Below, one piece after another: positions 46,674 to 57,952 of a stretch of DNA of 64,000 nucleotides (its first letter is position 1; each line of letters opens with the position of its first letter). The stretch is from Rebecca billardiae RCC1528 (Eukaryota; Haptophyta), in contig OZ251226.1 in assembly GCA_965240325.2 (NCBI GenBank), forward strand, positions 1,302,001 to 1,366,000, given 5' to 3'. A program made the translations under genes and the position numbers. The notes under the pieces are model-generated. The model searched no databases. It saw only the letters and a program-made list of their open reading frames with translations, and had not been told where the DNA came from.

Positions 46674-47663
46674 TCAGCTGTGCCTGTGGGCGTGCGAGTC
46701 CCGTGATCGTCCGATCAGGCGTGGAGCCCGAGCGCCGCTGCGCGGCGTGGTGCAATTTCCAGCCCGGACAAAGCTCTTGCCATGCTTCTTGACTCCATAG
46801 TAGTCCTCGAGCATGCCGCATGGGCTCAGCGCCAGGCCCGCGAGGGAGCGTAACGAGGCAGCGGGGCCGAGCTGTAACCTGGGCTTGGCGCTGGAGCCAG
46901 TGCGCCACATGTTCGCAGCGCCAGCTGCTGCGCCGCAGATCGCCTCTAGAGCCTGGTGCACCTCCAGCGTCACGCCTCCTTTCATCCGCGTCTTTCGACT
47001 GCCCTGGGGCCCTGCACCGAGCTCCGCCAGAGCGGAGAGCATACCCAGCGCGCCTTCACGGCCAGTCGTGCCCCAAAGGCCAAATGCTCGCATGCGCTCA
47101 AACCCAGTTGCGGTGACCTCGAATGCGCAGTGGTTGACAACTGTCCAATTCCAGGGTGGCCTCACGCCGAGGCGCCTGAGCAAATCGTGCGTCAGCTCGT
47201 GCTTGCGCCAATAGGGATTGTCCATCTCGTTCTCGCGCACGATGGCCCGGGCGTGGCAGTGCTGCGGCATGCGAGGTACACACCTGACCAAGGGCGTGGA
47301 GTGCTGCAGGAAGAGGAGGCGCTCGAACGATTCTCCCGAGAGTTCGAGCAGCCTGAGGGCGCCAAGCTGGCCATCGTCACGTTCTAGTCTGCGCACGTCA
47401 TATACGGAGGCATTCTGCACAAGCCGTGCCACGTCCCACGCCGATGCGCTGTCGACAATGATCACGTGGGCTTGTGGCGCGTGCCGTTGGATAGAGCTGA
47501 CAGTGGCGACGAGCAGGCGTGCGTTCTGCGGATCGCAGATATGCGCAGTGACGACGACAGTCAGGTTGGGCACCACTGGACAGGCGATCGGCGCAGCCCT
47601 CCAGAACGAGTTCAGGGACGGCGTGGACACGGCTGCCCACAGCGCGGCCATCACGGCAGCCAT
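46674..47663 (-). CDS. type II membrane glycosyltransferase-like protein
   Basis: A 329-residue protein with an N-terminal membrane anchor (MAAVMAALWAAVSTPSL). A nucleotide-sugar-transferase-like start follows: NLTVVVTAHICDPQNARLLV, then SSIQRHAPQAHVIIVDSAS, then LLFLQHSTPLVRCVP. Sequons NLT, NAS and NWT fit a luminal position. There is no clear D-x-D motif, so the assignment rests on the alternating strand pattern of the first 130 residues and the topology. The start is the first ATG; the frame runs upstream without another. Confidence 0.5.
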   Translation of the reverse strand: MAAVMAALWAAVSTPSLNSFWRAAPIACPVVPNLTVVVTAHICDPQNARLLVATVSSIQRHAPQAHVIIVDSASAWDVARLVQNASVYDVRRLERDDGQLGALRLLELSGESFERLLFLQHSTPLVRCVPRMPQHCHARAIVRENEMDNPYWRKHELTHDLLRRLGVRPPWNWTVVNHCAFEVTATGFERMRAFGLWGTTGREGALGMLSALAELGAGPQGSRKTRMKGGVTLEVHQALEAICGAAAGAANMWRTGSSAKPRLQLGPAASLRSLAGLALSPCGMLEDYYGVKKHGKSFVRAGNCTTPRSGARAPRLIGRSRDSHAHRHS

Positions 47664-48053
47664 GATGATTGCGCGCTTGAAGCAGTTTTTTTGGACAAAA
47701 AACAATTCTCATCGGATTTCCTTGCTGCCGCAGTGCCGCACCACCGGCGGGGATGGCAGCACTTGCGGTGTTTTTGGCAGCAGTGAGCGGCTGAGGGCGA
47801 GGCTGCACTGGCCGGACATTCACTATGTCATAAGTCAGCACCGTAGTAGTTAGTGTTGGTGTGAGTTACCCTGTTAGACAGTTAGTACCGTCCGTGCTGC
47901 CCTTATTCTAGCGCAGAAGCCAGAATTAACTACTGTAGCGGGCGTCAATCTCGCCTGCCTGAGCTGTGTGCGTCTCTTATTCTTAGTAAACTGTACGTAC
48001 TACAGGCAGATAATACGTTTATTATAATATATAATATATAAATATATTTTCAC

Positions 48054-48089
<36 letters not shown>

Positions 48090-48189
48090 GTATTAATCAC
48101 TTCACAATCGCTCGTACTAATGACTATCTACTGCTAATGCCCGCGGCGATGGTCCACGACTCACACTCACCGTGGATGCCCGATGGGCG
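47664..48189. other. intergenic stretch with repeats
   Basis: Contains the second copy of the 40-bp repeat and an AT-rich microsatellite (about 48020-48083). No gene seen. Confidence 0.5.
47938..47977 (+). repeat. 40-bp dispersed repeat, copy 2
   Basis: Perfect match to 39631-39670, followed by TAGTAAACTGTACGTACT, similar to the other locus. Confidence 0.85.
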
Positions 48190-49439
48190 TCAAGCCTCCT
48201 CAGCCGGCCCCGGCGTGTCACTGTCAGGCGCTCCTGAGTCGTGCAGCATCGGGTGTTGGGGCGGTGCGGGACCGCTCTCGACGTCGGTCTCTGCGCTGCT
48301 GTCGGCTCGCGCGGCGCCGGGCAAGGGGTGCATGCGCGGCGCCTCGCGCAGCTCGACGCTCCGGAGCCGAGCCGGCGGCACGCCGCCAGTGCCCGCCGCG
48401 GCTCTTCTCGCCCGCCAGGCCGCAACCATCCGCCGAATGTAAGGACCACATGCGCTCAGCGGAAGGCACACAACCACGAACGGGAGCAGGATGATCCACG
48501 TGCTCACGCTGCGGGCGCGGTCGGGGACGCGCGGTCGCGCGTGCGGGTGAGTCACCAGCGCACGCTTCGACCGGGCCAAGGGCGCGCCACCCCCCCGGCA
48601 CCGGCCGCGCCAGGCCACGCCGGGCGCGCGCGCGCGCGCGCGAGAGTGAGTGAGCAGTGAACACACCCGAAAAAGGTGAGGCCCCATGCGAAATACATGG
48701 AGACAATCAGGAAGCACAGGACGCCCACCGAGAGGAGCGTGACGAGCAATCGGAGCACGCTCGCCACCGGCGTGCTGCGCCGCTCGTCACTCACGCACAG
48801 CCGCACGAGCTTCTCCCACAAGTCCGTTGGCACGCGGCCGTTCGCGTCGAGTGCAGCCGCGCCGGTGCGCACGTGGTGCGTGACGCTGTAGGGCGTCTTG
48901 CACACGCGGCACGCGAGCAGCGTCGAGAGCGGCTTTGCGTCGGCCTCGCCCGCGTTGATGAAGGACTCGAGGCAGGCGAGGTGCACAGCGAGCGTGGTGC
49001 AAGCACACAGTCCGGTCTTAGGCAGTTCGCCCGGGCGGCCATGCACGGCGGGGCCAGGGCCCGATTCGAAGCAGATGAAGCAGGCGAGCCCCTCATCGTC
49101 GCCCACGGTCGACGTCGGCGCGCTGGGCGCGCTCGGAGTATCGGCGCCCGGGGTGACGCGTGGCTGCGTCTGCATCGAGAGCCGCGCTTTCGCGTTCCCG
49201 CCCAGCGCGGAGCGGGACAGCAGCTCAAAAGGGACTGCCAGCGGTCGAATCCCATCAAGCAAACCGTCGAACCTGCCCGTCCATGCGAAACGGTGCACTG
49301 AAAACATTAGCTCAATAGGATCTTGGGCGGCGGACGCGGGCGATGAAGCGCCATCTACCCGCGAGATGACGTTTATCCTTGAGATTCCAGCCCAGCTACG
49401 CAAACGATCTGCACGTCTCACGAGCTCGGGTACAATCAT
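48190..49439 (-). CDS. RING-CH (MARCH-type) membrane E3 ubiquitin ligase
   Basis: Two exons, 49439-48667 and 48508-48190, encode 363 residues. A C4HC3 RING-CH finger spans residues 120-180: C120-x2-C123, C145-x-C147, H153-x2-C156, C177-x2-C180, with the typical VHLACLESFI and CRVCKTPY. Two membrane spans follow (about 226-249 and 262-280, WIILLPFVVVCLPL) separated by a short loop crossing the splice (FG|VSTW), which is the usual MARCH layout. The C-terminal tail is Ala/Pro/Asp rich. Such ligases ubiquitinate membrane proteins with an E2 at their N-terminal cytosolic domain. The intron is 158 nt (GTGTGTTC to CCGCAG). It shares a 167-bp divergent spacer with the LRR gene. Confidence 0.9.
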
Positions 49440-49606
49440 GATTTAAATGGTTGAATACGGTTAATTTTTTGACCTTGTGCTGGCAGAAAAGAATCTCTCG
49501 ATCCACCGCCGGATTATTTGCCGCGTGCTGGCGAGCGCCGAACGGCACCGCGGCGCGAAAACTGAAAACCGGCCGCCCGGTGCGAAAATTGCAGCTTGGA
49601 TACACG
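49440..49606. promoter_or_regulatory. divergent spacer, RING-CH ligase and LRR gene
   Basis: 167 bp between start codons. ATTTAAATGG at 49441-49450 is the only TATA-like sequence and lies beside the RING-CH start. The LRR frame is open through most of the spacer; its start is placed at 49607. Confidence 0.35.
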
Positions 49607-52315
49607 ATGGGCGGCGCCGTGTGCAAGCCCAGGCGACGTGAGGAGGAGCACGCCGAGACGGTCGTGGTGGACGTCACGGATGCGCGTGCCCCCAACGCGG
49701 CCGCTCGAAGCGCACGCGCCACCACGGCGCCATCGTGGCTGATGCGCAGCCCGCCGCCGGCCCCTGCCGCGCCTCCCGCTGACATCGAGGCTGCAACGGA
49801 GGAGCTTGAGCGCGCGTTCGCAGACGTGCGCGGCGGCACCGACATTCCGAGCGTGCACGAGCGCGGGCTGACGCTCGCCCAGCTCGATCGCGTCTGGGAT
49901 GCTGCCCAGGCGCGCTGTGCCCGAGGCGCCCCGTGGTGGCGGCCCACCGAGGGCGACGAGTGGACGGCGACGGCGCTCGACTCGGCTGACGTGAGCGTAC
50001 GCGACTTTTTGCGCACCGTCGGCAGGCCAGCCACGGCGACGCGCGGGTGCTCGCTCGTCGAGGTGATCGCGCCGAGCGCGCAGCCCGCGCACTACTTCGT
50101 CGCACATGCCTTCGACGCGCCGCTCGCCGAGGTGGTCGCGAGCGTGCGCGCGCACGCCGCAGACCGCGGCGCGCCCAGAGCGCGGGGCGGCGCGCACGCC
50201 GCGCAGGCGGCGCCGGCGACGTACTGGCTGGCGGCGCTCGCGCTGTCCGAGCACGAGCTCGCGCAGCCCATGCTCGCGTGGCACGCCGCGCTCGTGCACA
50301 CGCGCGGCGCGCTCCTCGTGCTCGACGTAGCCCACCGCTTCTTCGACAGCGCGTGGTGCCTTCTCGAGACAGCGCTGGTGTCGGCCGATCGCCCGGCCGC
50401 GGCCGTGGATAGTGGTGGGTCGGCGCGCGTGACGCCGGCGGATGCGGGGTACCTCGTCGACGTGTACGGCTGCGCGGCGCACGAGATGTCCGCTGAAGCA
50501 CCGCTGACAAGACTGCCAGCGGGCCACGATGACGGCGAGGGCGGTGGCGGCCGCCCCGGTGGCGCCTCGCCTCTGGCGGCTTCGGCCGCCGACGGCGGCG
50601 GCGCCGACGGCGCAGGCGCGGCCGAGTCCACCCGCGCGCACCCGCTCGCGCGCGGCTCAGCACACGCGCGCGGCGGCGCCCTGGACCTCGAGCGCGACCT
50701 GCGTGTCGGCGGCCTGCTGGATGGCAGCCCGGCCGGCCGGAGCTCGTGGGGCGCGCGCGCGCGCGCCGAAGCGTTCCCGCGCGCCGCGTTGGCGCGCGCC
50801 GCGCACTGCCGAGTGGAGGAATCTCGGGGGGCGGACGGCCCGGTGCTCTTGCGCACGATCAAGGCGCACGGCGGCGCGGCCAGCGTGAACGCGACCGCGT
50901 CGGCGCGGCTGCTCCTCGCAGCCCTCCCCTACGCGGAGGGGCTGGGCGAGGCCGAGCGTGATCTGATCTCGCGTGCCCTGCCGCCGGCGCTCGCGGCTGC
51001 CGAGCTCCGAGCGCTCCGGGTGAGCTTTGGTGCGGCGTCGCGCCGGCCAGACGCGGGCTGGGTGGCGCGCGCGCTGGGCAGCGCGCTGCCACCATCCCTC
51101 GAGCACGTCCACATCGCCCACGCCGACGCTGCTGAGGTCTGCGAGAGCCTCGGCACCGCGCTGCGGGCGGCGACCGCCGCGCCGCCGCCGCTCCGAGTGC
51201 TTGAGCTGAGCGCGTGCTCGCTCGATGACGGCGCGCTCTGTGCGCTCGCCTCCGCAGTCGTCAGCTCCGGGGCGCGGCTGCGCGTGCTCAAGCTCGGCCT
51301 GAACGCCGTCGGCCCGCGTGGGTGCGAGGCACTCGCACCCGTCGTCCGCGCGGCACCCGCCTCGCTCCAGCAGCTCGACCTGTCTGACAACCCGATCGGC
51401 GACGGCGGCGTGTCGGCTCTGGCAGCCGCGCTCACAGGCTCCGCCGCGCCGGGCCCGCACGGCGCCGCCGGCGCGGAGGAGGCGGGCGGCGGCCCCGCGC
51501 TCGAGATCCTGCGACTCTCCGCCGCGGGCCTCGGTGCGGACGGCGCGCGCGCGCTCGCCGCCGTCGCCCTCCCCTCACTGCTCCGGCTCAGACTGCTCGA
51601 TCTCGGCTTCAATCTCGTCGGCGACGACGGCGCGGCAGAAGTGGCGCGCGCGCTCGCTGACCTGCCGGCGCTTCGCACGCTCGTCCTCCGCGAGACTGGC
51701 GCGGCGGACTCGGCGGCGCGCGCGCTCGGCGCCGCCCTGGAGAGCGGGCTAGGCCTGAGCGTCCTCTCGCTCGGGAGCAACCGCGCGGGCGACGACGGCG
51801 CGCGCGCGCTCGCCTCCGCGCTCGCGCGCGGCGCGCCGAATCTTGCAAAGCTTAACCTCGACGGCAACTCGATCGGCGAGGCGGGCGCCATCGCCATCGC
51901 GCGCGCGCTGCCGAGCGCTGCGGTGCGAGCGTCGCTCACCCAGCTCGACCTCTCGCGCAACTGGCTGGGCGTCGGCGGCGCCGCGGCGCTGAACGAGGCG
52001 GCGGCCTCGCTGCACAGCCTCGGGTCGCTTGAAGCGCCCGCACCTGCCGCGGCGCCTGCCGCGCTCGACGGTGCGTCGCAGCCTGCAGGGCAGCCAGGGC
52101 TCACAGCGGCCACCCTCGCCATGGTGGTGGACACCGAGCACTCCGGCTTGGGCGTCAGCGGCGTCGATGGCACACGCAGTGGCGCGGCCACGCCGCGCAC
52201 CGTCGTGGGCGACGCTTTCGATCTGGCTCAGCCTCGTCAGCAGGGCGATGGCTTTCGACCTGACGATGCTTCAGGGCGGCCGGGGCCTCGCCACGTCACC
52301 CTGCGCCTCGGCTGA
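49607..52315 (+). CDS. predicted N-myristoylated leucine-rich-repeat protein
   Basis: A 902-residue protein. The start MGGAVCKPRRREEEH fits N-myristoylation at Gly2 with palmitoylation at Cys6, so membrane attachment is predicted. An N-terminal domain around residues 80-300 contains SLVEVIAPSAQPAHYFVAHA and TYWLAALALSEHELAQPMLA; I associate this kind of domain with algal LRR proteins but cannot name it. A Gly/Ala-rich linker follows. Residues about 528-805 hold ribonuclease-inhibitor-type LRRs (LRVLELSACSLDDGALCALA, LQQLDLSDNPIGDGGVSALA, LAKLNLDGNSIGEAGAIAIA). The tail is low-complexity. Single exon. A role in sensing or signalling is inference. The longer frame from 49451 is rejected because it would hide the myristoylation signal. 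Confidence 0.78.
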   Translation: MGGAVCKPRRREEEHAETVVVDVTDARAPNAAARSARATTAPSWLMRSPPPAPAAPPADIEAATEELERAFADVRGGTDIPSVHERGLTLAQLDRVWDAAQARCARGAPWWRPTEGDEWTATALDSADVSVRDFLRTVGRPATATRGCSLVEVIAPSAQPAHYFVAHAFDAPLAEVVASVRAHAADRGAPRARGGAHAAQAAPATYWLAALALSEHELAQPMLAWHAALVHTRGALLVLDVAHRFFDSAWCLLETALVSADRPAAAVDSGGSARVTPADAGYLVDVYGCAAHEMSAEAPLTRLPAGHDDGEGGGGRPGGASPLAASAADGGGADGAGAAESTRAHPLARGSAHARGGALDLERDLRVGGLLDGSPAGRSSWGARARAEAFPRAALARAAHCRVEESRGADGPVLLRTIKAHGGAASVNATASARLLLAALPYAEGLGEAERDLISRALPPALAAAELRALRVSFGAASRRPDAGWVARALGSALPPSLEHVHIAHADAAEVCESLGTALRAATAAPPPLRVLELSACSLDDGALCALASAVVSSGARLRVLKLGLNAVGPRGCEALAPVVRAAPASLQQLDLSDNPIGDGGVSALAAALTGSAAPGPHGAAGAEEAGGGPALEILRLSAAGLGADGARALAAVALPSLLRLRLLDLGFNLVGDDGAAEVARALADLPALRTLVLRETGAADSAARALGAALESGLGLSVLSLGSNRAGDDGARALASALARGAPNLAKLNLDGNSIGEAGAIAIARALPSAAVRASLTQLDLSRNWLGVGGAAALNEAAASLHSLGSLEAPAPAAAPAALDGASQPAGQPGLTAATLAMVVDTEHSGLGVSGVDGTRSGAATPRTVVGDAFDLAQPRQQGDGFRPDDASGRPGPRHVTLRLG

Positions 52316-52794
52316 ACTCTCCTACAGGCCTATATAGCTATACAGCCCGACAGGATCCTAGTCGATCTGAACAGTATAGAGTCAGACGATAGAGACTGAG
52401 AGAGAGAGAGATGAGAGAGAGAGCAGCAGCAGATCGAATCATCAGATATCTATAGGCGGAATGATACATGCAGTATGCATCATGTCATCGGTCCAGTCGT
52501 GTCGTCATCGTCATCACTCATCAGTGACAGCGTCGGCACTCCGACGCGCGGTGTCGGGTGCATACTGTAGTGTGCACAGTCGTGGCCATCGGCCGTGCAG
52601 CCGGGCAGTGGCCAGGGCGCCGATGTCGCCCGATGGCCCGCATCGTCAGGCGTGGGCGGAGGGCGTGCTCATCATGCGGCTCACAGGGAGGAGAGACGAC
52701 ACGGCGAGAGGCGCCGCGTCGCGGTGTTACCTAGGCGCGGCGTCGGTCGCGAGATCGCGCCGAGCCGCGCGGCGCTGTCTGTCAGACGGGTCAC
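52316..52794. other. convergent 3' region without a gene
   Basis: Includes a GA-rich run at 52393-52422. No coding sequence seen. Confidence 0.5.
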
Positions 52795-55700
52795 TCAGAG
52801 GGTGCGGGTGATGAGGCACGACCAGCGGTAGAGCCGGCCAAACACCGCGCGCCACCACCACAGAGTCACGCGGTGCGCGAACGCGCCGAGCAGCTCCTGC
52901 GCGACGAGCAGCCGAATCGACGTGTTGCCGCGCGCGTCATGCCACCACCAGCCGTCGTCGCGCATGCGGCGGCACGCGGCGAGCAGCTTCGCCTTGAGCT
53001 CGTCCAGGTCGGCCTGCGTCCAGTCGAGCGCAAAGTTGAGCCGGCCGGTGCCGACCCACGAGAGCTGCACGCCCTCGTCGCGCAGGTAGTACTGCAGCAT
53101 CCAGTGGTAGCGGCCGGGCTGCTGGAAGAGCATCGTCCACACGGTGGCGTACGCGGCGACGCGGAGCGGCAGCTTCTCGGCCTCGAGCTCGGCGTTCGTC
53201 GTCTCCACCCACTCCGACACGCGCGCGTGCACCGAATCGTACAGCGGCTTCGTCTCGGACGCCTCGAGCCATTTGAGGAACTCGCGCATCGTCGCCATCA
53301 CCACCGGGTGCGCGGCGAAGGTGCCGACGACGTACGCGACACGCAGCGGCGACGAGGGGTCCGTGCGCGTCATCAGCGTGCTCGGGCCGCACACCGCGCC
53401 GACCGGCAGCCCGCCGCCCAGTGTCTTGCCATAGCAAACGATGTCCGCCTGGCGTGCGCGCGCACGCGCGCGCGCGCGTGGCCCGCGGCGCGCGCGCGGT
53501 GCGAGGGCGTCGGCCGATGAGCAAAGCGTTGGCACGGCGCAGCGGCGCGCGGGGGGAGCGCTCGCGAGGGGGTGCTGTTGATGGGCCGGCCCGGCCCCGC
53601 CCAGGCACGACGGCGGCGCCCCGCGCAGGCAACACGCATCTGCATGCCCGACGGGCACATGTGCCCGCCCGCCCGCCCGTTGGCCCGCGCGCCCGCCCAC
53701 CCGCCTGCCGGCTGCGGTGGCAGCACTGCCAAGCGATTTGGCGCGCGCGCGCGCGCGGGCGGCCGCCCACGCACCTGCACGCCAAAGTACTCCTGCGCGC
53801 CGCCCGGCGCGAGGCGGAAGCCCGTGTACACCTCGTCGAAGATGAGCACGACGCCCGCCGCCGCGCACGCCGCCTTGAGCTCCACCAGCCACTTGGCGTA
53901 CGCCGACGTCTCGCCCGCCTGCCGCGTGTTGGAGACGAGCGTGAGGTCGGACGGAGGCGACTGGTTAGGATGGAACGACTGCAGCGGGTTGACAAGGACG
54001 GCGGCGATCTCGTTGCCGCGCGCGCTGCGCGGGCGGGCGCGCGGGGGGCGGGACGGGCGGGCGTGAGCGAGCGAGCCGCGCGCGCGGCGCGTGCCGCGCC
54101 GACGCGCGGCAGACGCGGACAGCCACTCGCATGGCCATGGCCTGCTTGGCTGTCCGCCGGCCGCGGGCGCACGCGTCAAACGCCGCGCGCCGCGCGCCGC
54201 GCGTGTCGCGGCGCGGCGCACCGGATGACTTGGAGCGAGCGCGCGTCGAGGTCGCGCAGCGTGAGCGTGTCGTCGACCGAGCGCTCGTTCCCCGCCGCCG
54301 TCTGCACGCCGTCCCACCAGCCGTGGTACGCGCCGCCGAAGAGCACGATCAGCTTCTTGCGCGTGTTGAAGCGCGCGACGCGGCAGGCACACATGACCGC
54401 CTCTGTCCCCGACATGTGAAATGACACCTCGTCCTTGCCGGAGACGCGCTGCAGCGCCTGCGGGGCGGGCGCGAGGGCGGGCGCGGGCGCGCGAGGGCGG
54501 GCGTGAGTGCCTGCGCTCGCGGCACCCGCGCACGCCAGTGCACGCAGGCGCGGCGCGCAACCCAGCGCGGCGCGCGCGCGCCCCCGCCAGCGCGGATTGG
54601 CGCGCGGCGCGGCGCGCGCGCCGGCGGCACACACACCTTGATGTTGTCGATCGTGAGCTCGGAGATGGGCCCGAGGACGCAGCCGAGGTCGGCCGCGGCG
54701 CGCTGCCCGCGCTCGAGGAACCCCTTGTACGCGTCGTACCCGCACACGTTCACGCCGTACGAGCCCGCCGCGTCCAGCAGCCGCTGGCCGTCGACGTCGA
54801 CGACAGCCGGGCCATCCGCCCTGGCCGCGATCGTGACGGGCTCGAACGACTCGCCGAGGAGGCGGTTGAAGGGGAGGTACACGCGGTTGGCCGAGGCGAA
54901 GCGCAGGTCGGAGAAGTGCCGGCGCAGGAACGGCGCCACCTGCGCCGCGTGCGGCCACTTGCTCCGCCACGACGCCGCGAGCGACTCGAACGCCGCGCGC
55001 CGCCGCGCCTGAATCTTGTCGGGCGCGCGGTCGGCGGAGAAAAAGGCTTTCTCGTCGTACGAGTAGGATGGGAGGAAGAGGGAGGCGAGGCGGAAGGCGG
55101 CGGCGGCGGGCGCGGTCGCGCGCGCCGTGAGCAGCAGCACGCGCAGCCGGCGGAGCACCGCCGCGCCGAGCAGCACGGCGATCAGCTGGCAGCCGATGTA
55201 GCCCTGGCCGACGCGCGTGTGCGACAAGAAGCCCAGGGCGAGGGCGACGGCGACGAGGAGGGCAGTTAGGGAGAGCGCGAGCGCGGCCTTGCGGTGGTGC
55301 GCGAGCGGGACGTGGAGCAGGAGGACGAGCGCGCCGGGCACGGCGAGCAGCCGCAGCAGCAGCGCCTGCGACGCCGCCGGCGTCACCGCCTGCACGCACA
55401 CGATGCACGCGATGCCGAGCAGGCAGTTGCGCGTGAGCGTGCTCACAAAGATGAGCATGAGCGCGCCGAGCGCGCCGACCAAGAAGCGGTTCCACTTGAG
55501 CGCGGTCGAGGCGGAGATCGCGCCGGAGATCGACTCGAGGGCGGGGCGCACGCGGGACCACGAGTTGAGCCGGCCCGCCCACTGCAGCAGCACCGCGCCC
55601 GGCGGGAACTCGAAGTCCGTCGAGCACGCCTCCTCGTGCTCGCCGCACACGGTCGCGCTCACGTTGGCGTGCCCGCCCGCGCTCGCGAGCTCGGCGAGCG

Positions 55701-57444
55701 ACTCGATCTCGTTGCGAGATCCGTGCAGGTCCTTCATGGTGGTGAGCCACGAGAAGTAGACGGCGACGCGCGGCGCCATCTTGAACGTGGAGGCGAGCCG
55801 CTCGATCGCCCAGCTCATCGGCCCGTAGAACTCGTACGGCGCGACGTACACCCAGCAGGTGCACCGGCCGGCGCCGCCGTCCGCGCCGCCGTCCGCCGCG
55901 CCGCCGCCGCCCGCCGCGCCCGAGGCCGCTGCCGGCTCCTCGACGAGCAGGCCGCACAGGTGGGCGAGCGAGCTGAGCTTGGAGCCGCGCGCGTCGCACG
56001 CGCCGTCGAAGGAGGCGCGCACCACGCCGAGCGAGAGGTGCTCGAACGGCAGCCGCGTCTCCGGCAGCTTCATCCGGTCGCGGATCGGCAGGACTTGCTC
56101 CAGGTTGCGCAGGGCTGTCGTGCGCGTGACGGGCGGCATGTGGAAGAGCTCGCGCGTCGCGCGCACGCCCGAGCCGATCATCTCGCGCGCGGAGTGGAGG
56201 AGCTGGGGCAGGCGGATGTTGTCCGGCGGCGCGGATGCCGCCTCGGCCCCCGCCTCAGCGGACGACTCCGCCGCCGGCGCCGCGCGGTAGTAGTTGAAGC
56301 CGATCCACTCAAACCACGCGGCGACGAGAGACGCCTGATGCTCCCACGCGGAAGGCAGCTCGGCGCGCGACGCGCTCAGCTCGACGTGGCGGAGGGTGGA
56401 GTACTTGACGTACGCGCCGAAGCCGGTGTTGGGGAACTCGACGCCCCACTTCTCCTCCAGGTACTTCTTCGTCGAGCGCGCCAGCCGCTCCGACCGCCGG
56501 TACGCGAAGAAGGGCAGGTCGCGCCAGCGCACGTTGCGCGCCCAGATGCGAAACTCGACTCGCGCGGACGGTGTGAACCACACGGTGGTGTTGAGGCAGC
56601 GCAGCGAGATCTGCGAGTCCATGTACTCCATCGTGTACGCGGCGGGCGGGTCGACCACCTGCCGGATGAACTCCGAGCGCAGCAGGAACGCGTGGTCCTC
56701 GAGGAAGTCGCTCTGCGCGCCCTCTGAGAAGTCCTCGCGCTTGCGCTTCGTGCCCGCCGACGCGTCGACCTCGTGCGAGATGAAGAGCACGCCGCTCTCG
56801 CGGCGGCGGAGGTGGAGGTTGGTGTTGATCGTGTGCGCGACGAGCTCGCCCGGGCCCTCCGCCTCGTAGATCTGCGGCGCAGCCGCGGCGTACGCCGGGT
56901 GCGCCTCCAGCGCCGCGTACAGCTCGCCAAGGAAGCGCGGCGCGTCGAGCGGGTACACGTCGTTGTGCATGAACAGCGTGTACGGCGTCTTGACGAGGTC
57001 GGCGGCGCGCTTCCAGCCGTCGAAGGGGTTCGCGAAGGGCTCGAGCTCGAGCACCTGCGCGTTCGGGAACCCCGAGATCGCCTTGCGCACGTCCTCGCGG
57101 TACGCGTCCTCGTCGATCCCGACGGCGCGCGGGTACGTGTAGATCATGTTGATGTTCTGCGGCACGACCTCGGACATGAAGGCGAGCTGCTCCGTGGCCT
57201 GCGAGAGGAAGTCCTTGGCGGAGACGACGACGGTGACGTCACGCGCGAGCACCTCGGCCGAGACCGGCGCGTACGCCGGCGGCATCGCCTCGGGCACGCC
57301 AGGCAGCACGGCGTTGCGCAGCGAGCGGTACACGAGAACCGAGAACGACGGCAGCAGCACGGCCGACCAGGCGAGCTTGTCGGAGAAGCGGGCGGAGAGG
57401 AGGATCGCCGAGAGCAGCACGAAGATCCCCTTCGGCGAGCCCAT
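52795..57444 (-). CDS. glycosyltransferase / membrane / GSA-type aminotransferase fusion
   Basis: Four exons (57444-54637, 54457-54222, 54024-53775, 53448-52795) give 1,315 residues; phases agree and introns are 179, 197 and 326 nt. N-terminal spans (FVLLSAILLSARFSDKLAWS) precede a GT-A-like domain at about 65-360 (VTVVVSAKDFLSQATEQL, TPYTLFMHNDVYPLD, DFLEDHAFLLRSEFI). A cluster of membrane helices lies at about 650-770. From about 800 the protein is a class III PLP-dependent aminotransferase of the glutamate-1-semialdehyde type: DGQRLLDAAGSYGVNVCGYD, MSGTEAVMCACRVARF, FGGAYHGWWDG, LIFDEVYTGFRLAPGGAQEY, and ADIVCYGKTLGGGLPVGAVC, where Lys 1106 should bind PLP. It is unlikely to be the plastid haem enzyme because of the fusion and lack of a plastid targeting peptide. 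An amino-sugar or lipid modification at a membrane is possible but unproven. Start: perfect GCCATGG. Confidence 0.85.
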
Positions 57445-57952
57445 GGCGGGCGACGCGGGGGCGCGGGCGCGAGACCCGGGCGTCGGCAAGACGCGTCGGC
57501 TAGTCGGTCGGCTGCCAGAGCCGAGATGCGCGCGCGTGGCAACTCCCTTGCACTCGACTCGTCGTTCAGTGCCTTGCAAAGAGTGCTGGATGTCGACAGC
57601 CGATTGGAGGACGAAGGAATCCTCGTCCCTACAAGCAGAGCGGTCCGGGGCGGGCGGTCGTCGTTTCCAGTTGCTAAAAGTGCGTAGTCGAAAGTTGTAC
57701 GTCCAGTCGTCCACGTGCAAGAGTCCGGCAGTTCTGGACTTTCGGAGCTTTCAACACGACCGGACCCGTCTGCTCACGCACAGGACACAAGCTGTCTCAG
57801 GCTAAGCTACCGTCAGCTCTATTACTAGTACTGTGACCCCAGGTGGGCCTCCGTGACGGGCACATGGGCGCAGCGCGGCCCGGTACTGAACTTAAGAAGA
57901 GCAGCGGCGAGCAAGCCTGCGCGACGGCGCAGCGCGCACCCACCACTGGCCG
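57445..57952. other. intergenic stretch
   Basis: Upstream region of the fusion gene and 3' flank of the F-box-RCC1 gene. No separate gene supported. Confidence 0.4.

Noticed and set aside
52795-57444. Plastid glutamate-1-semialdehyde aminomutase for haem and chlorophyll synthesis
   Set aside because: The aminotransferase domain resembles that family, but it is fused to a glycosyltransferase and membrane helices and lacks a plastid targeting leader.
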